This document shows, one piece after another, positions 50,783 to 52,431 of a stretch of DNA of 52,431 nt. The translations under genes were made by a program, and so were the position numbers. Each line of letters starts with the position of its first letter. The first letter of the stretch is position 1. Source of the DNA: Enterococcus termitis. GTDB taxonomy: Bacteria > Bacillota > Bacilli > Lactobacillales > Enterococcaceae. Location: NCBI RefSeq assembly GCF_001730305.1, contig NZ_MIJY01000010.1, forward strand, positions 1 to 52,431, read 5' to 3'. Under the pieces are notes generated by a model that saw nothing but the letters and a program-made list of their open reading frames with translations, was not told the origin of the DNA and made no database searches.

Positions 50783-51958
50783 TTATCCCTTAAAATTATA
50801 TAATGGTCGAATCACTTCTTGAACTGTCATCGTCTCCGTAATATCTGCAAGCAGCTGCTTCATTGGTTTATACGCTTTGGGTGCTTCATCGATCGTTTTT
50901 TTAGAAACAGAGGTTGTCCAAACATGTCTCATTGTATGCTGATAGCTTTCCAAACTGATTCTTGCTTTCGCCTGTGAACGACTTAATAGTCTACCGGCAC
51001 CATGAGGACCTGATTGGTTCCAGTCAGAATTCCCTTTACCGGTTGCTAAAATACTGCCGTCTTTCATATTGAGCGGGACAATCATTTTTTCACCTAATTT
51101 AGCTGAAACTGCGCCTTTTCTGAGAATATTTGTCTCTAGATCAATATAGTTATGAGGACAGTCAAAGGCCTCAATGACTGCCTTCTTCCACTTCATTCCT
51201 TTAAGGATCGTTTCTGCCATGATTTTGCGATTCATCGCTGCATAAGCTTGGGCAATCTTCATATCCTCCAAATAATGCGTCAAATCATTTTCAGTAACAT
51301 ATGACAATTCATAAGGAACCTTGATTGCTTCTCTTAACGCGATCAGCTCGGCTGCTGCTTCATGCTGTCCATTTTTTGCAGCTTTTGAAGCGGCAATTTT
51401 CACTTCTTTTCTTTGCTGAGATAATTTTTGATAAGCTACTTCCTGATGGTACTCAGCGATTTCTTTACCTAGTACACGACTGCCGCTATGGATCACTAAG
51501 TATAATCCATCCACACCTTCATTGACCTCAATAAAATGATTGCCTCCGCCTAAGGTACCTAAGCTTCTCAACGCCCAGCCTTTATGGATCGGTGCATGGA
51601 CCTTCCCTAATTCAAATTCATAATAGCTTTTATCATGAGCGTTTGAGCCGCTTGGAATTCTTGATCGAATGATCCGATCTAATTTATCAAAATTTGTTTT
51701 AATTGATTTTTTTAGCTTTACAACATAAAGTCCGCAGCCAATATCCACGCCGACTAAATTAGGGACTACTTTTTCTTGAATAGTCATTGTTGTTCCAATC
51801 ACGCAACCTGAACCGCTATGAGTATCGGGCATGATTCTGATTTGGCTTTCTTTAGCAAATTCTTGATTACATAAGGACATGATCTGTCCGATCGTAGCAT
51901 CGTCCAACATTTCTGTATAGACGTGTGCTTCGTTGTATTTTCCTTTAATTGTTAACAT
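50783..51958 (-). CDS. rtcB: RtcB-family RNA ligase (RNA repair)
   Basis: A 391-residue 3'-phosphate RNA ligase that joins 2',3'-cyclic phosphate or 3'-phosphate and 5'-OH ends using GTP and Mn. Metal-site residues: Asp72 and Cys75 in VGVDIGCGL, His141 in GGGNHFIEV, His157 in IHSGSR; guanylylated His319 in SGPHGAGRLLSR. It is shorter than E. coli RtcB (about 408) and belongs to the compact bacterial branch. GAGG lies 7 nt before the ATG. The 5' region has two short ORFs and a terminator that could regulate it. Confidence 0.95.
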   Translation of the reverse strand: MLTIKGKYNEAHVYTEMLDDATIGQIMSLCNQEFAKESQIRIMPDTHSGSGCVIGTTMTIQEKVVPNLVGVDIGCGLYVVKLKKSIKTNFDKLDRIIRSRIPSGSNAHDKSYYEFELGKVHAPIHKGWALRSLGTLGGGNHFIEVNEGVDGLYLVIHSGSRVLGKEIAEYHQEVAYQKLSQQRKEVKIAASKAAKNGQHEAAAELIALREAIKVPYELSYVTENDLTHYLEDMKIAQAYAAMNRKIMAETILKGMKWKKAVIEAFDCPHNYIDLETNILRKGAVSAKLGEKMIVPLNMKDGSILATGKGNSDWNQSGPHGAGRLLSRSQAKARISLESYQHTMRHVWTTSVSKKTIDEAPKAYKPMKQLLADITETMTVQEVIRPLYNFKG

Positions 51959-51994
51959 TCTGATTCCTCGTTCTTTTTATTTATTGGAATGCAA

Positions 51995-52008
51995 AATGCG
52001 GCCGCATT
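51995..52008. promoter_or_regulatory. GC-rich 14-bp palindrome in the rtcB leader
   Basis: AATGCGGCCGCATT, a perfect palindrome within a wider GGAATGC...GCATTCC stem (51987-52010), 36 nt upstream of the rtcB ATG. It could be an operator or an RNA hairpin close to the ribosome binding site. Confidence 0.4.
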
Positions 52009-52010
52009 CC

Positions 52011-52046
52011 TTAGCCTGTCTGATTCGTTCCTTTTTTTCCACTCAT
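52011..52046 (-). CDS. Possible 11-residue upstream ORF in the rtcB leader
   Basis: MSGKKGTNQTG followed by TAA, with GGAGG 8 nt before the ATG, stronger than the site of rtcB itself. It lies between the terminator and rtcB. Whether it is translated is unknown; the strong site is the reason for listing it. Confidence 0.35.
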   Translation of the reverse strand: MSGKKGTNQTG

Positions 52047-52060
52047 TGGATCCACCTCCG

Positions 52061-52113
52061 AAAATAAAAAAAAGACAAAGCTGCTAAATCAACAATGATC
52101 CACAGCTTTGTCT
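52061..52113 (-). terminator. Terminator/attenuator between leader ORF and rtcB
   Basis: A perfect 11-bp stem AGACAAAGCTG (52113-52103 read on minus) / CAGCTTTGTCT (52083-52073) with a 19-nt loop, followed by eight T on the minus strand. It is placed 100 nt upstream of rtcB. The segment AGCTCTTTGTGG within the leader ORF resembles the 3' arm and could compete for the 5' arm. Confidence 0.75.
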
Positions 52114-52134
52114 ATAAATTTCTATAAAGAAATT

Positions 52135-52242
52135 TTATCTACTGTAAAGAGAACACCACAAAGAGCTTGTTCGTCTTTTACACTGGTCGTTGCGATTTCT
52201 GATCATTGATGTATTGATTGTAGTATTCACAGATGCTTTCAT
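52135..52242 (-). CDS. 35-residue leader ORF upstream of rtcB
   Basis: ATG at 52242 with GGAAAGGAG 8 nt upstream; TAA at 52137-52135. The product starts MKASVNTTINTSMI and continues with an Arg/Asn/Asp/Gln/Cys/Lys run (RNRNDQCKRR), then TSSLWCSLYSR. No known family. With its own promoter and a terminator 22 nt after its stop, it is either a small independent gene or the leader of an attenuator controlling rtcB. Confidence 0.5.
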   Translation of the reverse strand: MKASVNTTINTSMIRNRNDQCKRRTSSLWCSLYSR

Positions 52243-52275
52243 GATGTTCTCTCCTTTCCTAATTTGATTGTTTAA

Positions 52276-52305
52276 ATCGTATCATTTTATGTAATCGTTT
52301 GTCAA
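52276..52305 (-). promoter_or_regulatory. Promoter of the leader ORF / rtcB unit
   Basis: Minus strand TTGACA (52305-52300), 18-bp spacer, TACGAT (52281-52276), about 34 nt before the leader ATG. Confidence 0.6.
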
Positions 52306-52324
52306 TCTGATTTTTGATCAAGGA

Positions 52325-52431
52325 TGGGACAGAATGAGGTGCGCCCTAAAAGTTGTACGTAGATTACCCAGCTAATTGGCTGGTATGAATTCGGTATTGA
52401 ACCGGACTCATACCAGTCAATTTTTCTTTTA
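52325..52431 (-). mobile_element. IS3-family element, downstream (orfB) end, cut by window edge
   Basis: From 52325 the plus strand reads TGGGACAGAATGAGGTGCGC and on to AAAAGTTGTAC, the mate of the terminal repeat at 120. It is followed by the end of orfB. The element has the same orientation as the one at the left edge. Confidence 0.8.
52364..52431 (-). CDS. IS3-family transposase OrfB, C-terminal fragment (runs off window)
   Basis: The last 21 codons read KEKLTGMSPVQYR then IHTSQLAG and TAA at 52366-52364. LTGxSPxxYR is the usual C-terminal motif of the IS3-family DDE transposase (rve domain). The catalytic part lies outside the window. Confidence 0.75.
   Translation of the reverse strand, partial: KEKLTGMSPVQYRIHTSQLAG

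Noticed and set aside
1-52431. tRNA or rRNA genes
   Set aside because: No cloverleaf or rRNA-like sequence was noticed on either strand.

Overview
This 52.4 kb window is low-GC Firmicute DNA. Its gene content and order (SapRS-like two-component genes, infC-rpmI-rplT, opp operon, and a mevalonate-kinase cluster mvaK1-mvaD-mvaK2-fni) closely resemble Enterococcus, specifically relatives of E. faecalis; the synteny comparison is from memory. Both ends lie inside an IS3-family element on the minus strand: the start of orfA at the left edge and the end of orfB at the right edge. The window may therefore be a contig broken at two IS copies, or the linearised form of something closed by one copy.

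Layout. 1-4.5 kb: amino-acid permease, GlcU/RbsU sugar uptake protein, and a BceRS-type two-component pair, all minus strand. 4.5-5.8 kb: no convincing gene; a MerR remnant, several hairpins and a possible small RNA. 5.8-10.3 kb: mannose-family PTS operon (IIC-IID-IIB) with an RpiR/MurR regulator, MurQ etherase and IIA, under a promoter with two identical-type palindromes; it looks like a muropeptide-sugar salvage operon with an unusual transporter. 10.4-15.0 kb: LysR/YeiH divergent pair, PsiE, TraX, CPBP protease. 15.0-18.5 kb: AT-rich accessory patch with an orphan HGGC protein, a DUF4386 protein, and a membrane protein-XRE-zinc ribbon operon with twin operators. 18.7-22 kb: infC-rpmI-rplT with an L20-type leader, then two HAD phosphatases.

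22.0-30.1 kb is the most striking part. A TnpB-family protein with a destroyed RuvC site (Asp to Thr in motif I, degenerate motif III, half of the zinc finger lost) sits just downstream of oppF. This matches the TldR class, nuclease-dead TnpB proteins exapted as RNA-guided repressors, for which an oppF-linked enterococcal group has been described. Just past tldR there is a small hairpin followed by TTCAC and a sequence whose first 8 nt match a site next to TTTAA, directly at the predicted oppA transcription start. I propose this as guide and target, so the system would repress its own opp operon. Between oppF and tldR lies a tandem pair of 107-nt structured hairpins with identical outer arms and divergent, still-pairing interiors.

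30.4-39.1 kb: FUSC exporter, pentapeptide protein, amidase, then a plus-strand operon of a TctA-type permease plus the mevalonate genes, behind a perfect Fur-like palindrome. 39.2-47.4 kb: a catabolic operon with galactitol-type PTS, RhaD-like aldolase, 2-hydroxyacid dehydrogenase, PRD activator and FucO-like reductase, with a perfect cre at its promoter. 47.4-49.3 kb: divergent short Pip/YhgE protein and Rrf2 regulator around a concentric palindrome. 49.3-52.3 kb: VOC protein, acetyltransferase and an RtcB RNA ligase whose 5' region contains two short ORFs and a terminator arranged like an attenuator. A family of two-hairpin intergenic repeats recurs across the window.
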